Assembly (NCBI RefSeq): GCF_900113245.1
Contig: NZ_FOOQ01000001.1
Span: 744,001-808,000, forward strand
Direction of reading: 5' to 3'
Source: Halopelagius inordinatus
GTDB taxonomy: Archaea > Halobacteriota > Halobacteria > Halobacteriales > Haloferacaceae
DNA: 64,000 bases
This document shows positions 13,864 through 23,539 of this stretch, piece after piece; positions within the stretch are counted from its first letter, which is position 1; each line of letters starts with the position of its first letter. A program made the translations under genes and the position numbers. Under the pieces are notes generated by a model that saw only the letters and a list, made by a program, of their open reading frames with translations, was not told the origin of the DNA and ran no database searches.

Positions 13864-16800
13864 TCAGTCGTCGCCGGTCTGTGCAAGTCCCGCGTCGCCG
13901 TCGGCGGCGGCGGCCGTCGCCGAGGCGGGGAGTTCGCTGCGCACGTCGGCCTCTGCGTTCTCCGCGATGATGTCGGCGTACGCGTCGGGCATCACCTTCA
14001 CGAAGTCGCCCGATGCGCTCGCCCAGTCGTCGAGAAGCGCCGTCGCGCGGTCGCTGTCGGTGTACTCGACGTGGTTCTCGACGAGGCGTCGGAGCATCTG
14101 TTCGTCGCTCTCTTCGAGGTCGTCGAAGAGAGACACCATGCCGGTGTTCGCCTTCGCTTCGAGTTCGTCGTCGGGGTCGTAGACGTACGCGACGCCGCCG
14201 GACATCCCCGCGGCGAAGTTGCGGCCCGTGTCGCCGAGGACGGCGACGACGCCGCCGGTCATGTACTCACAACCGTGGTCGCCGACGCCTTCGACGACGG
14301 CTTTCACGCCCGAGTTGCGGACGCCGAAGCGTTCGCCCGCGACGCCGTTGACGTAGGCTTCCCCCTGCGTCGCGCCGTAGAGAGCGACGTTGCCGACGAG
14401 GACGTTCTCGTCGGCCTCGTACGCGGCGTCTTCGGGCGTGTTCACGACGATTCGACCGCCCGAGAGGCCTTTCCCGACGTAGTCGTTCGACGCGCCGGTC
14501 AGACGCATCGTCACGCCGTTCGCGAGGAACGCGCCGAACGACTGCCCGGCGATGCCGGAGAACTCGCAGTCGATGGTGCCGTCTGCGAGTCCCTCACTAC
14601 CGTACGCCTCGGAGATGCGGTTCGACAGCATCGCGCCGACGGCGCGGTCCACGTTCGAGACGCTCTCTCGAATCTCGACGGGTTCGCCGCGTTCGAGTGC
14701 GGGTCGCGCCTGTTCTATGAGTTTGTGGTCGAGTTGCGTCTCCAAGTCGGCGTGGGTCTGCTCTTCGGTCTTGTAGCGCGCGCCCTCGGCGGGTTCGGCG
14801 ATGACCGACGCGAGGTCCAGATGCCGCGCCTTCTCGTGGTCGGTCTCTCGTTGGCGGAGCACGGAGGGGCGACCGATCATCTCGTCGACGGTCCGGAAGC
14901 CGAGTTCGGCCATTATCTCCCGCAGTTCCTGCGCCATGAACGTCATGTAGTTTATGACGTGGTCGGGTTGGCCGGGGAACCGCTTTCGCAGGTCGTCGCG
15001 TTGGGTGGCGACGCCGACCGGACAGGTGTTCTCGTGGCACTGACGGGCCATCACGCAGCCCGACGTGACGAGAGAGGCCGTCCCGAAGACGTACTCTTCT
15101 GCGCCCAAGAGGGCCGCGACGGCGATGTCGCGACCGGTCTTCATGCCGCCGTCGGCGGTGACGCGGATGCGAGACCGGAGGTCCGTCGCGCGCAGCATCT
15201 GGTTCGCCTCCGCGAGGCCGAGTTCCCACGGGAGACCGGCGTTCTTGATGGACGTCTTCGGCGACGCGCCCGTCCCGCCGTCGTGGCCGGAGATGTGGAC
15301 CACGTCGGCGTTCGCCTTCGCCACACCCGCGGCGATGGTGCCGATTCCGGCCTCCGAGACGAGTTTCACGTTGATGTCGGCGTCGGAGTTGGCCGCCTTC
15401 AGGTCGTGGATGAGCTGTTTGAGGTCCTCTATCGAGTAGATGTCGTGAAGCGGCGGCGGCGAGATGAGCCCCACGCCCGGCGTCGCGTAGCGGACGTGCG
15501 CTATCATGTCGTTTACCTTCTTACCGGGGAGGTGACCGCCCTCGCCGGGCTTCGACCCTTGGGCCATCTTTATCTGGAGTTCGTCGGCGCTCGAGAGGTA
15601 CTGAGAGGTGACGCCGAACCGGCCGGAGGCGACCTGTTTGACGTTGCACTCCTTTTCGGTGCCGAACCGCTCGGGCGGTTCGCCGCCCTCGCCGGAGTTG
15701 GACTTCCCGCCGATGCGGTTCATCGCGATGGAGTTGTTCTCGTGGGCCTCCGGCGAGAGACTGCCGAGCGACATCGCGGCCGTCGAAAAGCGTTCGACGA
15801 TGTCTTCGACGGGTTCGACCTCCGCTATCGGAACCGGGTCGCGGTCCGAATCGAACTCCAACAGACCGCGGAGCGTCTGCAACTCCTCCGATTGGTCGTT
15901 TACGAGTTCGGCGAACTCGCGGTACTTCTCGTACTTGCCGGAGCGGACCGCCTGCTGGAGCGTTCCGACCGTCTTGGGGTTCCACTGGTGGTGGATTCCG
16001 TCCGAGCGGTGTTCGTACTCGCCCTGCCGTTCTAAGTCGGGGTCCGCGCCGAACCCGACGGCGTGGCGGGTGAGCGCGTCGTCCTCTACGACGTCGATGC
16101 CGATGCCCTCGGTTCGAATCTCGGTCCCCTCGAAGTACTCGGCGACGAACTCCGAGTCGAGACCCACGGCCTCGAATATCTGCGCTCCTTGGTAGGACTC
16201 CACGGTGGAGATGCCCATCTTGGCCATCGTCTTCAGGAGGCCGTCTTCGAGCGCGTTCTTGTACGCCGCGACGGCCTCGGACTCGTCTGCGCCGTCCGGA
16301 CCGGCGACGACGTCGCCGATGGTCTGGTAGGCGAGGTAGGGGTTCACCGCGCCCGCGCCGTACCCGACGAGGGTCGCGAGGTGGTGCACCTCGCGGGGGT
16401 CGCCCGACTCGACGACGAGGCCCGCGTGGTTCCGCAGGCCGTTGCGGACGAGACTGTGGTGAACCGCGCCCGTCGCGAGCAGACTCGGAATCGCGACGCG
16501 GTCAGGGCCGAGGTTTCGGTCCGAGAGGACGACGACGTTCGCGCCGCCCTCGATTGCGTCTTTTGCCGCCTCGCGGACGCGTTCGACGGCGGCCCGCATC
16601 TCCTCGCCCGTCTCGTAGGTGATGTCGACGACGGTCGAGGAGAGGTCGCCGTCTAACTCCTTTATCCCGTCCGTCTGGGCGTCCGTCAGGACGGGCGAGT
16701 CCAAGACGAGTTGCCGGGCGTGTTCGGCCGTCTCGTCCAAGAGGTTCCGCTGGTAGCCGAGTCTGGACTCCAAGGAGGTGACGAGTTCCTCGCGGATGTA

Positions 16801-18393
16801 ATCGAGCGGCGGGTTCGTCACCTGCGCGAACAACTGCTTGAAGTAGGTAAACAGCGGGCGGTTGAAGTCAGACAGCACCGAAAGCGGCGTGTCGTCGCCC
16901 ATCGACCCGACGGGGTCTTTCCCGTCTTCGGCCATCGGCTTGATGAGGTGGTTCACCTGGTCGTGCGTGTAGCCGAACGCCGCCTGGTGCGCGCGGAGAC
17001 TGTCCACCTCGTCGCGGGGTTCGTAGTCGTCTTTCTCCGCCACCTCGTCGAGGTGTCTCTGTTCGTTTCGGACCCACTGGCCGTACTTCTCGTCGGTCAG
17101 CGAGTCGAACACCTCGTCGTCGGGGATGACGCGGCCCTCTACGGGGTCGGCCATGAACAGTTGGCCGGGTTGGAGGCGGCCTCGCTCTCTGATCTCGCTC
17201 GGCTCGGTGTCGAGTGCACCGACTTCGGAGGCCATGATGACCTTGTCGTCGGTGGTCACGTCGTAGCGACACGGACGGAGGCCGTTGCGGTCGAGAACTG
17301 CGGCGATTCGGTCGCCGTCCGTCGCGGCTACGAGGGCGGGGCCGTCCCACGGTTCGACCAGGGAGGCGTGGTAGTCGTACCAGTCGCGCTTCTCTTGGGA
17401 CATCGCGTCGTCGCCGCGGTACGCCTCGGGGATGAGCATCCGGAGGACGTGCGGGAGTTCGCGGTCCGAGTGGAGAAGCAGTTCGACGGCGTTGTCCACG
17501 ACGGCGGTGTCGGATTGGTCGGCCTTCGTGACCGGCTTTATCGTCTCTAAGTCCTCGCCGAAGTCGGGGTGTGCGAGGTCGGTCTCGCGGGCGCGCATCC
17601 AGTTGATGTTGCCGCGGATGGTGTTTATCTCGCCGTTGTGGATGATGTGGCGGTACGGGTGCGCGAGATGCCACGCGCCGAGCGTGTTCGTCGAAAACCG
17701 CGCGTGGACGAGCGTCAGCGTCGTCTTCACGCGTTCGTCGGCCAAATCCGGGAAGTAGTCGAGCAGTTGGTCGCCCTTCAGCAGGCCCTTGTAGACGAGG
17801 GTCTTCCGCGAGAGCGAACAGACGTAGAAGCGCGCCGCGCCCGCGGATTCGAGTTCGCCGACGCGTTTCTCGGCCGCGCGGCGGCCGACGTACAGTTTCC
17901 GGTCGAACGCCTCTCCGTTCATCTCCTCGGCGGGGCGCACGAACGCCTGCCAGACGTCGGGTTCCGATTCCAGCGCCGTCGCGCCGAGGGTCGAGTTGTC
18001 CGTCGGCACGTCCCGCCAGTGAAACACGTCCAATCCGTGGGCTTCGAGCGACCGCTCGAATATCGAGAACAGTCCCTCGCGGGCGGCGTCGTCCTGCGGC
18101 ATGAACACGGACCCGACGGCGTACGTCTCCGGCAGGTCGGCGTCTACGACGGAGTCGAAGAACTCGTCCGGCCGTTGAATCGTGATGCCGGCTCCGTCGC
18201 CGGTGTTCTCTTCGGCTCCGGTGGTGCCGCGGTGTTCGAGGTTCGCGAGCAGTTCGACGCCGTCAGCGACGGTCTCGTGGGTTCGGCCGCCGTCCAAATC
18301 GACGACTGCGCCTACGCCGCAGTTCGACCGCTGGTCGGTGGGGTCAGCGAGCCCCTCCGATTCGACAGGGGTGTCTCTCTGTGGCTTGGTCAT
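13864..18393 (-). CDS. gltB: Glutamate synthase, large subunit
   Basis: A 1509-residue full-length GltB, making glutamate from glutamine and 2-oxoglutarate. The class II amidotransferase domain follows a 24-residue leader that must be removed to expose the catalytic Cys25 (SNCGVGAVVDL). The central and FMN-binding synthase domains include ISGHDGGTGASP. The 3Fe-4S cluster motif is CVMARQCHENTCPVGVATQ (C-x5-C-x4-C). The C-terminal GxGxG domain spans about residues 1230-1480. No small subunit gene (gltD) is adjacent, so ferredoxin may be the donor, but this is inference. A palindrome lies in the upstream region shared with proS. Confidence 0.96.
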   Translation of the reverse strand: MTKPQRDTPVESEGLADPTDQRSNCGVGAVVDLDGGRTHETVADGVELLANLEHRGTTGAEENTGDGAGITIQRPDEFFDSVVDADLPETYAVGSVFMPQDDAAREGLFSIFERSLEAHGLDVFHWRDVPTDNSTLGATALESEPDVWQAFVRPAEEMNGEAFDRKLYVGRRAAEKRVGELESAGAARFYVCSLSRKTLVYKGLLKGDQLLDYFPDLADERVKTTLTLVHARFSTNTLGAWHLAHPYRHIIHNGEINTIRGNINWMRARETDLAHPDFGEDLETIKPVTKADQSDTAVVDNAVELLLHSDRELPHVLRMLIPEAYRGDDAMSQEKRDWYDYHASLVEPWDGPALVAATDGDRIAAVLDRNGLRPCRYDVTTDDKVIMASEVGALDTEPSEIRERGRLQPGQLFMADPVEGRVIPDDEVFDSLTDEKYGQWVRNEQRHLDEVAEKDDYEPRDEVDSLRAHQAAFGYTHDQVNHLIKPMAEDGKDPVGSMGDDTPLSVLSDFNRPLFTYFKQLFAQVTNPPLDYIREELVTSLESRLGYQRNLLDETAEHARQLVLDSPVLTDAQTDGIKELDGDLSSTVVDITYETGEEMRAAVERVREAAKDAIEGGANVVVLSDRNLGPDRVAIPSLLATGAVHHSLVRNGLRNHAGLVVESGDPREVHHLATLVGYGAGAVNPYLAYQTIGDVVAGPDGADESEAVAAYKNALEDGLLKTMAKMGISTVESYQGAQIFEAVGLDSEFVAEYFEGTEIRTEGIGIDVVEDDALTRHAVGFGADPDLERQGEYEHRSDGIHHQWNPKTVGTLQQAVRSGKYEKYREFAELVNDQSEELQTLRGLLEFDSDRDPVPIAEVEPVEDIVERFSTAAMSLGSLSPEAHENNSIAMNRIGGKSNSGEGGEPPERFGTEKECNVKQVASGRFGVTSQYLSSADELQIKMAQGSKPGEGGHLPGKKVNDMIAHVRYATPGVGLISPPPLHDIYSIEDLKQLIHDLKAANSDADINVKLVSEAGIGTIAAGVAKANADVVHISGHDGGTGASPKTSIKNAGLPWELGLAEANQMLRATDLRSRIRVTADGGMKTGRDIAVAALLGAEEYVFGTASLVTSGCVMARQCHENTCPVGVATQRDDLRKRFPGQPDHVINYMTFMAQELREIMAELGFRTVDEMIGRPSVLRQRETDHEKARHLDLASVIAEPAEGARYKTEEQTHADLETQLDHKLIEQARPALERGEPVEIRESVSNVDRAVGAMLSNRISEAYGSEGLADGTIDCEFSGIAGQSFGAFLANGVTMRLTGASNDYVGKGLSGGRIVVNTPEDAAYEADENVLVGNVALYGATQGEAYVNGVAGERFGVRNSGVKAVVEGVGDHGCEYMTGGVVAVLGDTGRNFAAGMSGGVAYVYDPDDELEAKANTGMVSLFDDLEESDEQMLRRLVENHVEYTDSDRATALLDDWASASGDFVKVMPDAYADIIAENAEADVRSELPASATAAAADGDAGLAQTGDD

Positions 18394-18469
18394 GTGTGAC
18401 GTGAGGCAGTACCCGCATAAGGCAGTTGTCCTGAAAGGATAAGGGCACTATTCACACATATTAGGGGGT

Positions 18470-18489
18470 ATAAGGTATATCTACCTTAT
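18470..18489. promoter_or_regulatory. 20-base palindrome between proS and gltB
   Basis: ATAAGGTA-TATC-TACCTTAT, perfect 8-base arms around a 4-base centre, in an AT-rich intergenic region (18394-18540) upstream of gltB on the minus strand. TATA-like CTTATC (about 18437-18442) and CTTATG (about 18416-18421) lie between it and the gltB start at 18393. An operator for a nitrogen or amino-acid-responsive regulator is a fair guess; a proS transcript end is the alternative. Confidence 0.5.
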
Positions 18490-18540
18490 CGAATGTTAAT
18501 TTAGGATTACCCGATCACGGCAGAAGAGCGGAGGGGTCGC

Positions 18541-20007
18541 TCAGTACGTCTTCGCGAAGTAGGCCGTCTCGACGGCGTCGCCGTCGCAGATGGCGCACGC
18601 CTCCCCGTCGTGAATCTCCGCGTCCTCGTCGTCGAGGGGGACCATCACTATCTCGGCCGCTATCTGCTCTTTGATCTCGGCCTCGCAGTCCTCGTCGCCG
18701 CACCACGGTGCTTTCACGTACCCGCCGTGTTGGCCGATGGTGCCGAGGATGTCCGCGCGGGAGTCGGCCTCTCGGACGTTCTCTTCGAGGTTCTCTTCGG
18801 CACTCGCGTAGAGTTTCGCGTACACCTCGTCGAACTCGTCTCGAATCGTCTCTGCGATGTTCTCGCGGTCTACCTCGTGGCTCTCGCCGTCGGGGCGGTG
18901 GACGACGGTTATCACGTCGTCGTCGACTTCGTTCGGCCCGATTTCGAAGCGGACGGGGACGCCTTTCAGTTCCCACTCGTTGAACTTGAAGCCGGGATTG
19001 CGTTCGTCTCTGTCGTCCAGTTCGACGCGGACGCCCGCCTCCGCTAACTCATCGGTGATTTCCTCGGCGTAGCCGAGAACCTCGTCTTTCGTGTCCGACT
19101 GCCAGATGGGGACGACGACGACCTGTTCGGGCGCGACGGTCGGCGGCAAGACGAGACCCTGATCGTCGGAGTGGGTCATGATGAGTGCGCCGAGCGAACG
19201 CCACGAGAGGCCCCACGAGGTGGTGTGCGCCACCTGACTCTCCTCGCTTTCGTCCGTGTATCTGATGTCGAACGCCTCCGCGAAGGAGGTTCCGAGGTGG
19301 TGGGACGTTCCGCTCTGGACCGACTTCCCGTCGGGCATGAGAGCCTCCACCGTCGTCGTCGTGTCCGCGCCGGGGAACTTGTCGTGGTCGGGTTTCGCGC
19401 CGCGGAGAACCGGAATCGCGAGCAGGTCCTCGAAGACCGACTGGTACTGGTCGAGGCGGGTCAGCGTCTCCTCCCACGCGTCCTCGTGTGTGGCGTGTGC
19501 GGTGTGGCCTTCCTGCCAGAGGAACTCCTTCGTGCGGAAGAACGGCTTCGTCTCCGTGGCCTCCCACCGGACGACCGACCCCCACTGGTTGACGCGGAGA
19601 GGCAGGTCACGGTGACTGCGGACCCACTGGGCCATGTACGGCGCGATGATGGACTCGGAGGTGGGTCGCACGGCGAGTCGTTCCTCCAGTTCCTCGTGGC
19701 CCGCGTGGGTGACCCACGCGACTTCGGGGTCGAACCCCTCGACGATGTCTTTCTCGCGTTCGAGGTAGCTCTCGGGGATGAACATCGGGAAGTATGCGTT
19801 CTGGACGCCCGTCTCCTTGAACAGGCCGTCGAGGTAGCTCTGAATCCGCTCCCACAGGGCATACGCCCGCGGGCGCGTGACGATGAATCCGCTCATCCCT
19901 TCCGGTCCGTAGTTGGCCAGACCCGCTTTCTGGACAACTTCGGCGTACCACTCGCCGGTGTTGTACTCCTTGGACTCGGTTATCCCGAGTTCCTGGTCGT
20001 CGCTCAT
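18541..20007 (-). CDS. proS: Prolyl-tRNA synthetase (archaeal/eukaryotic type)
   Basis: A 488-residue class II synthetase that charges tRNA-Pro. Motif 2 (RWEATETKPFFRTKEFLWQEGHTAH) and motif 3 region (WRSLGALIMTHSDDQGLVLPP) are clear when read in parts. The anticodon-binding domain follows, and the C-terminal zinc-binding-type end holds WCGDEDCEAEI and EACAICDGDAVETAYFAKTY, as in the ProRS form of archaea. I start at ATG 20007 (MSDDQELGITESK), not at the longer frame. A TATA-like TTTAAG 29 nt upstream makes the transcript essentially leaderless. Confidence 0.96.
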   Translation of the reverse strand: MSDDQELGITESKEYNTGEWYAEVVQKAGLANYGPEGMSGFIVTRPRAYALWERIQSYLDGLFKETGVQNAYFPMFIPESYLEREKDIVEGFDPEVAWVTHAGHEELEERLAVRPTSESIIAPYMAQWVRSHRDLPLRVNQWGSVVRWEATETKPFFRTKEFLWQEGHTAHATHEDAWEETLTRLDQYQSVFEDLLAIPVLRGAKPDHDKFPGADTTTTVEALMPDGKSVQSGTSHHLGTSFAEAFDIRYTDESEESQVAHTTSWGLSWRSLGALIMTHSDDQGLVLPPTVAPEQVVVVPIWQSDTKDEVLGYAEEITDELAEAGVRVELDDRDERNPGFKFNEWELKGVPVRFEIGPNEVDDDVITVVHRPDGESHEVDRENIAETIRDEFDEVYAKLYASAEENLEENVREADSRADILGTIGQHGGYVKAPWCGDEDCEAEIKEQIAAEIVMVPLDDEDAEIHDGEACAICDGDAVETAYFAKTY

Positions 20008-20173
20008 TACTCTGGGTTTGCTCCAGCGAACTCTTAAAGACCCCGAACCGGCCGACGACATCCGGACCGAACGGCCGACGGTCGAATCTCTCGGTGTCCG
20101 AACACTCTCGAAAAGGGGCCGGTCGGGACATCTACAAGAGTCCGAAGGACGTATCTGGGAGCTGGTGAGGCAA

Positions 20174-20743
20174 ATGGTAACGCCCAACAGTAAACTCCGG
20201 ACGGACGACGGCGTGACGACGCGGCGGCGAACGGGCGGCGAGAAGCGCGTCGAACTGTGGCACCGGTCGATGCGGACGGGTGGACGCGGCGAGTTCGACC
20301 GCGTCGTCGCCGCGTTGGAGGACCTCTCGGCCGCCGGTGAGATAGACGAGTTCGCAGTCGAGTCGTGGGACCCCTCGGTCGACGTGTCGGGTCGCGTGCC
20401 CCGCGACCCGACGACGCGCCGAACCTTCGAGCAGTACGGCCTCCTCAGGGCGTTCGACTCGCGGCGCACGCTCGACTCCCTGCCGGAGACGCCGACGCGG
20501 GCGGGCGTCGGTCGGTTAGGACCCGAGTACAGGGAACACCGCGTGCCGCGCGCGGTCCTGTTCGAGTTCCGAAGCGAGTCGTTGCAGAGAGTGACACTCT
20601 GCGACGAACGCCTCGGGGCACTGACGAAGCGACTCCGCGAGATTTCCGAGGAGTCGGTGCGCGAGAGAGACGTCCGCGAACGACGGCGTGAGGAACGAAC
20701 GCGCGAGAGAACGCGGGAACGAGAAGAGCCGTCTCGCTCCTAA
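20174..20743 (+). CDS. Haloarchaeal HTH-domain-like protein
   Basis: A 189-residue Arg- and Glu-rich protein. The segment KRVELWHRSM...EFDRVVAALEDLSAAGEIDEFAVESWDPSVDV (residues 22-70, shown in part) resembles a small haloarchaeal family annotated as HTH-domain proteins, in which the same VELW..S and short alpha-beta pattern recurs. The last 40 residues are a highly charged helix (RERDVRERRREERTRERT). The start is ATG 20174 (MVTPNSKLRT). It is divergent from proS, and its stop codon overlaps that of the convergent downstream gene (CTAA). Function unknown; a DNA or RNA contact is plausible. Confidence 0.6.
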   Translation: MVTPNSKLRTDDGVTTRRRTGGEKRVELWHRSMRTGGRGEFDRVVAALEDLSAAGEIDEFAVESWDPSVDVSGRVPRDPTTRRTFEQYGLLRAFDSRRTLDSLPETPTRAGVGRLGPEYREHRVPRAVLFEFRSESLQRVTLCDERLGALTKRLREISEESVRERDVRERRREERTRERTREREEPSRS

Positions 20744-21237
20744 TCTCGGTCGCGGCGCACGGAAAACGGACTCTCCCCGTCGCGCCACGACCACCCCGGC
20801 AACCGCGTCTGAAAGCCCGCCGCGAGTGCGGCGTCTAAGTCGTCTGCGCCCGCGGGCCCCTCGGTGTGGGTGTGGACGTCCGCGAAGTGAAACGTCGCCT
20901 GCGCGAGAAGCGAGAGGGGGTGGCCGCCGGCGATGGTCGCGGCGAGTTCGCGCCCGAGAATCTCGTCGACGACGAACCCCGGGTAGTCGCCCTCCACGTC
21001 GAGTTCGCGGAGGAGGACGACGAACCCGGCGACGTTGACGGCCACCTCGCCGTCGGCGAAGACGGCGTCTACCTCCTCGCGGTACGCCGCGGGCGTCACG
21101 TCGGCGACGGCGGTACCGAACAGGTCACCCAGTCGCGCGCGGGTATCGTTTATCAGCGGAACGACCACGTCGTCGCGGGTTCGCATCCGCGTCGCCTCGC
21201 GTTCGACGGCGTCGGGAGTCAGATCCATACGCCCCAT
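20740..21237 (-). CDS. Conserved-type hypothetical protein
   Basis: A 165-residue acidic protein that I do not recognise. It is predicted mostly helical: DLTPDAVEREATRMRTRDDVVVP at the N-terminus, then GYREEV-like helices and EILGRELAATIAGGHPLSLLAQATF, ending FQTRLPGWSWRDGESPFSVR. Start: ATG 21237 (MGRMDLT) or ATG 21228. A clear TATA box on this strand (GGTATAAAA, 21271-21279) supports either start with a short or absent leader. It is divergent from fttA and converges with an overlapping stop on the HTH-like gene. Confidence 0.65.
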   Translation of the reverse strand: MGRMDLTPDAVEREATRMRTRDDVVVPLINDTRARLGDLFGTAVADVTPAAYREEVDAVFADGEVAVNVAGFVVLLRELDVEGDYPGFVVDEILGRELAATIAGGHPLSLLAQATFHFADVHTHTEGPAGADDLDAALAAGFQTRLPGWSWRDGESPFSVRRDRD

Positions 21238-21489
21238 CTGGGCGCCCGACGGCTTCGACTTTGCGAAGGCTTTTATACCAACGAGAAAGTACCTCCGAGT
21301 AAGCGGGTTTTCCCTGCCTCTTCCCGCAGTCAGGATAGCCAGAGATACCATCGTACTCGTTGACTATGCTCTCTCAATCGTCGACCGGGCCCGACCGTCT
21401 CCGGAGAGACGTACCGGCACCGGAACGCGGCTTTCGAGGCAGCGACTCTCCGACACCGCTCGCGACGAAGCGGGCGAGGCCACTCAGTT
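21238..21489. promoter_or_regulatory. Divergent promoter region and long fttA leader
   Basis: Contains CTTTTATACC (21270-21279), which can be read as a TATA box on either strand. For fttA this would give a 5' leader of about 185 nt, unusually long for a haloarchaeal gene. The leader contains an open frame of 46 codons (21366-21506) that runs 17 nt into fttA out of frame. No strong Shine-Dalgarno sequence precedes ATG 21490. Confidence 0.35.
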
Positions 21490-23412
21490 ATGAGTTCAGT
21501 AGATAAGCAACTCGAGGAATTGAAAGCAGAGATTACGAACGAACTTCCATCCGACATCTCGGTGTCGGACGTGAAATACGAGGGACCGGAGCTAGTCGTC
21601 TACACGCGCGACCCAAAGGAGTTCGCACAGAACGGCGACTTGATCCGAAAACTCGCCAGCAAACTTCGCAAGCGCATCACGGTCAGACCCGACCCCGAGG
21701 CGCTTTCGAGCCCCCGCGACGCCGAAGAACAGATTCTCGACGTCATCCCCGAGGAGGCGGGCGTCACCGACCTCGACTTCCACGCCGACACGGGCGAAGT
21801 CGTCATCGAGGCGTCGAAGCCCGGGATGGTCATCGGCCGCCACGGTTCGACGCTCCGAAAGATAACCCAGCAGGTGGGATGGACCCCGGAAGTCGTCCGC
21901 ACCCCGCCGATAGAGTCCTCCACCGTCTCGAACGTCCGGAACTTCCTGAAGCAGGAACGCGACGAGAGGCGGCAGATTCTCGAACGCGTCGGACGGCAGA
22001 TTCACAGAGAACAGCTCTCGGACGACGAGTGGGTCCGCATCTCGACGCTCGGCTGCTGCCGCGAAGTCGGGCGCGCCTCGTTCGTCGTCTCGACGCCCGA
22101 GACGCGCATCTTGGTCGACTGCGGCGACAAGCCCGGGTCCGACGACGTGCCCTACCTGCAGGTGCCCGAAGCGCTCGGGTCCGGCGCGAACTCGCTCGAC
22201 GCCGTCGTCTTGACGCACGCGCACCTCGACCACTCGGCGCTCATCCCGCTTCTGTTCAAGTACGGGTACGACGGCCCCATCTACACGACCGAACCGACCC
22301 GCGACCTGATGGGCCTTCTCACCCTCGACTACCTCGACGTGGCGACCAAAGAAGGCCGGACGCCGCCGTACGAGTCCGAGATGGTCCGCGAGGCTATCAA
22401 ACACTGCATCCCGCTCGAATACGGCGACGTGACCGACATCGCGCCGGACGTGAAGCTCACGTTCCACAACGCGGGTCACATCCTCGGATCGGCCGTCTCC
22501 CATTTCCACATCGGCGACGGCCTCTACAACGTCGCGTTCTCGGGTGACATCCACTACGACGACACGCGCCTTTTCAACGGCGCGGTCAACGACTTCCCGC
22601 GCGTCGAGACGCTGGTTCTCGAATCCACCTACGGCGGTCGGAACGACTACCAGACAGACCAAGAGCACTCGGAAGAGAACCTCATCGAGATAATAAACGA
22701 GACGTACGACAAGGGCGGGAAGGTTCTCGTCCCCGCGTTCGCGGTCGGCCGGTCACAGGAGATAATGCTCGTCATAGAGGAGGCGATGCGGAGCGGCAAG
22801 ATTCCCTCCATGCCCGTCCACTTAGACGGGATGATATGGGAGGCGACCGCGATTCACACGACCTACCCCGAATACCTCCGCGACGAACTCCGCGACCGCA
22901 TCTTCCACGAGGACGAGAACCCGTTCCTCGCCGACGAGTTCAACCACATAGACGGCGGCGAGGACGAACGTCAAGAGGTGGCCGACGGCGAACCGGCCAT
23001 CATCCTCTCTACGTCCGGGATGGTCACGGGCGGCCCCATCATGTCGTGGCTCCGCCACATCGGCCCCGACCCGGACTCCCGCCTCGTCTTCGTCGGCTAC
23101 CAGGCGCAGGGAACGCTCGGGCGACGCATCCAGAACGGATGGGACGAGATTCCGGTCAACGGCCGCGACGGCCGGGGCCGTTCGGACACCCTCCAACTGA
23201 AGATGGACGTCGAAACCGTCGACGGGTTCTCCGGCCACGCCGACCGGGAGGGACTGGAGAACTTCGTGAAGACGATGAACCCCCGTCCCGAGAAAGTGCT
23301 CTGCGTCCACGGCGACGAACGGTCGGTGCAGGACCTCTCGTCTGCGCTGTACCACAACTACAACATGCGGACGTTCGCGCCGAAGAACCTCGAGACGTTC
23401 CGCTTCAAGTAG
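21490..23412 (+). CDS. fttA: aCPSF1/FttA, archaeal transcription termination nuclease (KH-KH-MBL-beta-CASP)
   Basis: A 640-residue archaeal CPSF73 homologue that cleaves nascent RNA and ends transcription. Two N-terminal KH domains span about residues 1-145 (second KH signature GMVIGRHGSTLRKI). The metallo-beta-lactamase core has motif 2 LTHAHLDHSALIP near residue 242, NAGHILGSA and FSGDIHYDD. The beta-CASP domain has LVPAFAVGRSQE, STSGMVTGGP and GFSGHADREGLENF, then LCVHGDERS. Length and domain order match the universal archaeal aCPSF1. It is monocistronic, divergent from a hypothetical gene. Confidence 0.95.
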   Translation: MSSVDKQLEELKAEITNELPSDISVSDVKYEGPELVVYTRDPKEFAQNGDLIRKLASKLRKRITVRPDPEALSSPRDAEEQILDVIPEEAGVTDLDFHADTGEVVIEASKPGMVIGRHGSTLRKITQQVGWTPEVVRTPPIESSTVSNVRNFLKQERDERRQILERVGRQIHREQLSDDEWVRISTLGCCREVGRASFVVSTPETRILVDCGDKPGSDDVPYLQVPEALGSGANSLDAVVLTHAHLDHSALIPLLFKYGYDGPIYTTEPTRDLMGLLTLDYLDVATKEGRTPPYESEMVREAIKHCIPLEYGDVTDIAPDVKLTFHNAGHILGSAVSHFHIGDGLYNVAFSGDIHYDDTRLFNGAVNDFPRVETLVLESTYGGRNDYQTDQEHSEENLIEIINETYDKGGKVLVPAFAVGRSQEIMLVIEEAMRSGKIPSMPVHLDGMIWEATAIHTTYPEYLRDELRDRIFHEDENPFLADEFNHIDGGEDERQEVADGEPAIILSTSGMVTGGPIMSWLRHIGPDPDSRLVFVGYQAQGTLGRRIQNGWDEIPVNGRDGRGRSDTLQLKMDVETVDGFSGHADREGLENFVKTMNPRPEKVLCVHGDERSVQDLSSALYHNYNMRTFAPKNLETFRFK

Positions 23413-23539
23413 ACAGGAAACGGCCGACGCGACGGGCGGCAGTTCGCACGGCTATCGCTTTCGTTGTCTCTCGCAGTCGTCGAGACGCGTCCCGTTTCGG
23501 GCGGCGAACTTTCTTGGCGCTGTGCGGTAGACTGACCAT

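Noticed and set aside
14071-16035. Long plus-strand open frame opposite gltB, and similar ones up to 17550
   Set aside because: Antisense shadow of the strongly conserved gltB; no start signal, no recognisable domain.
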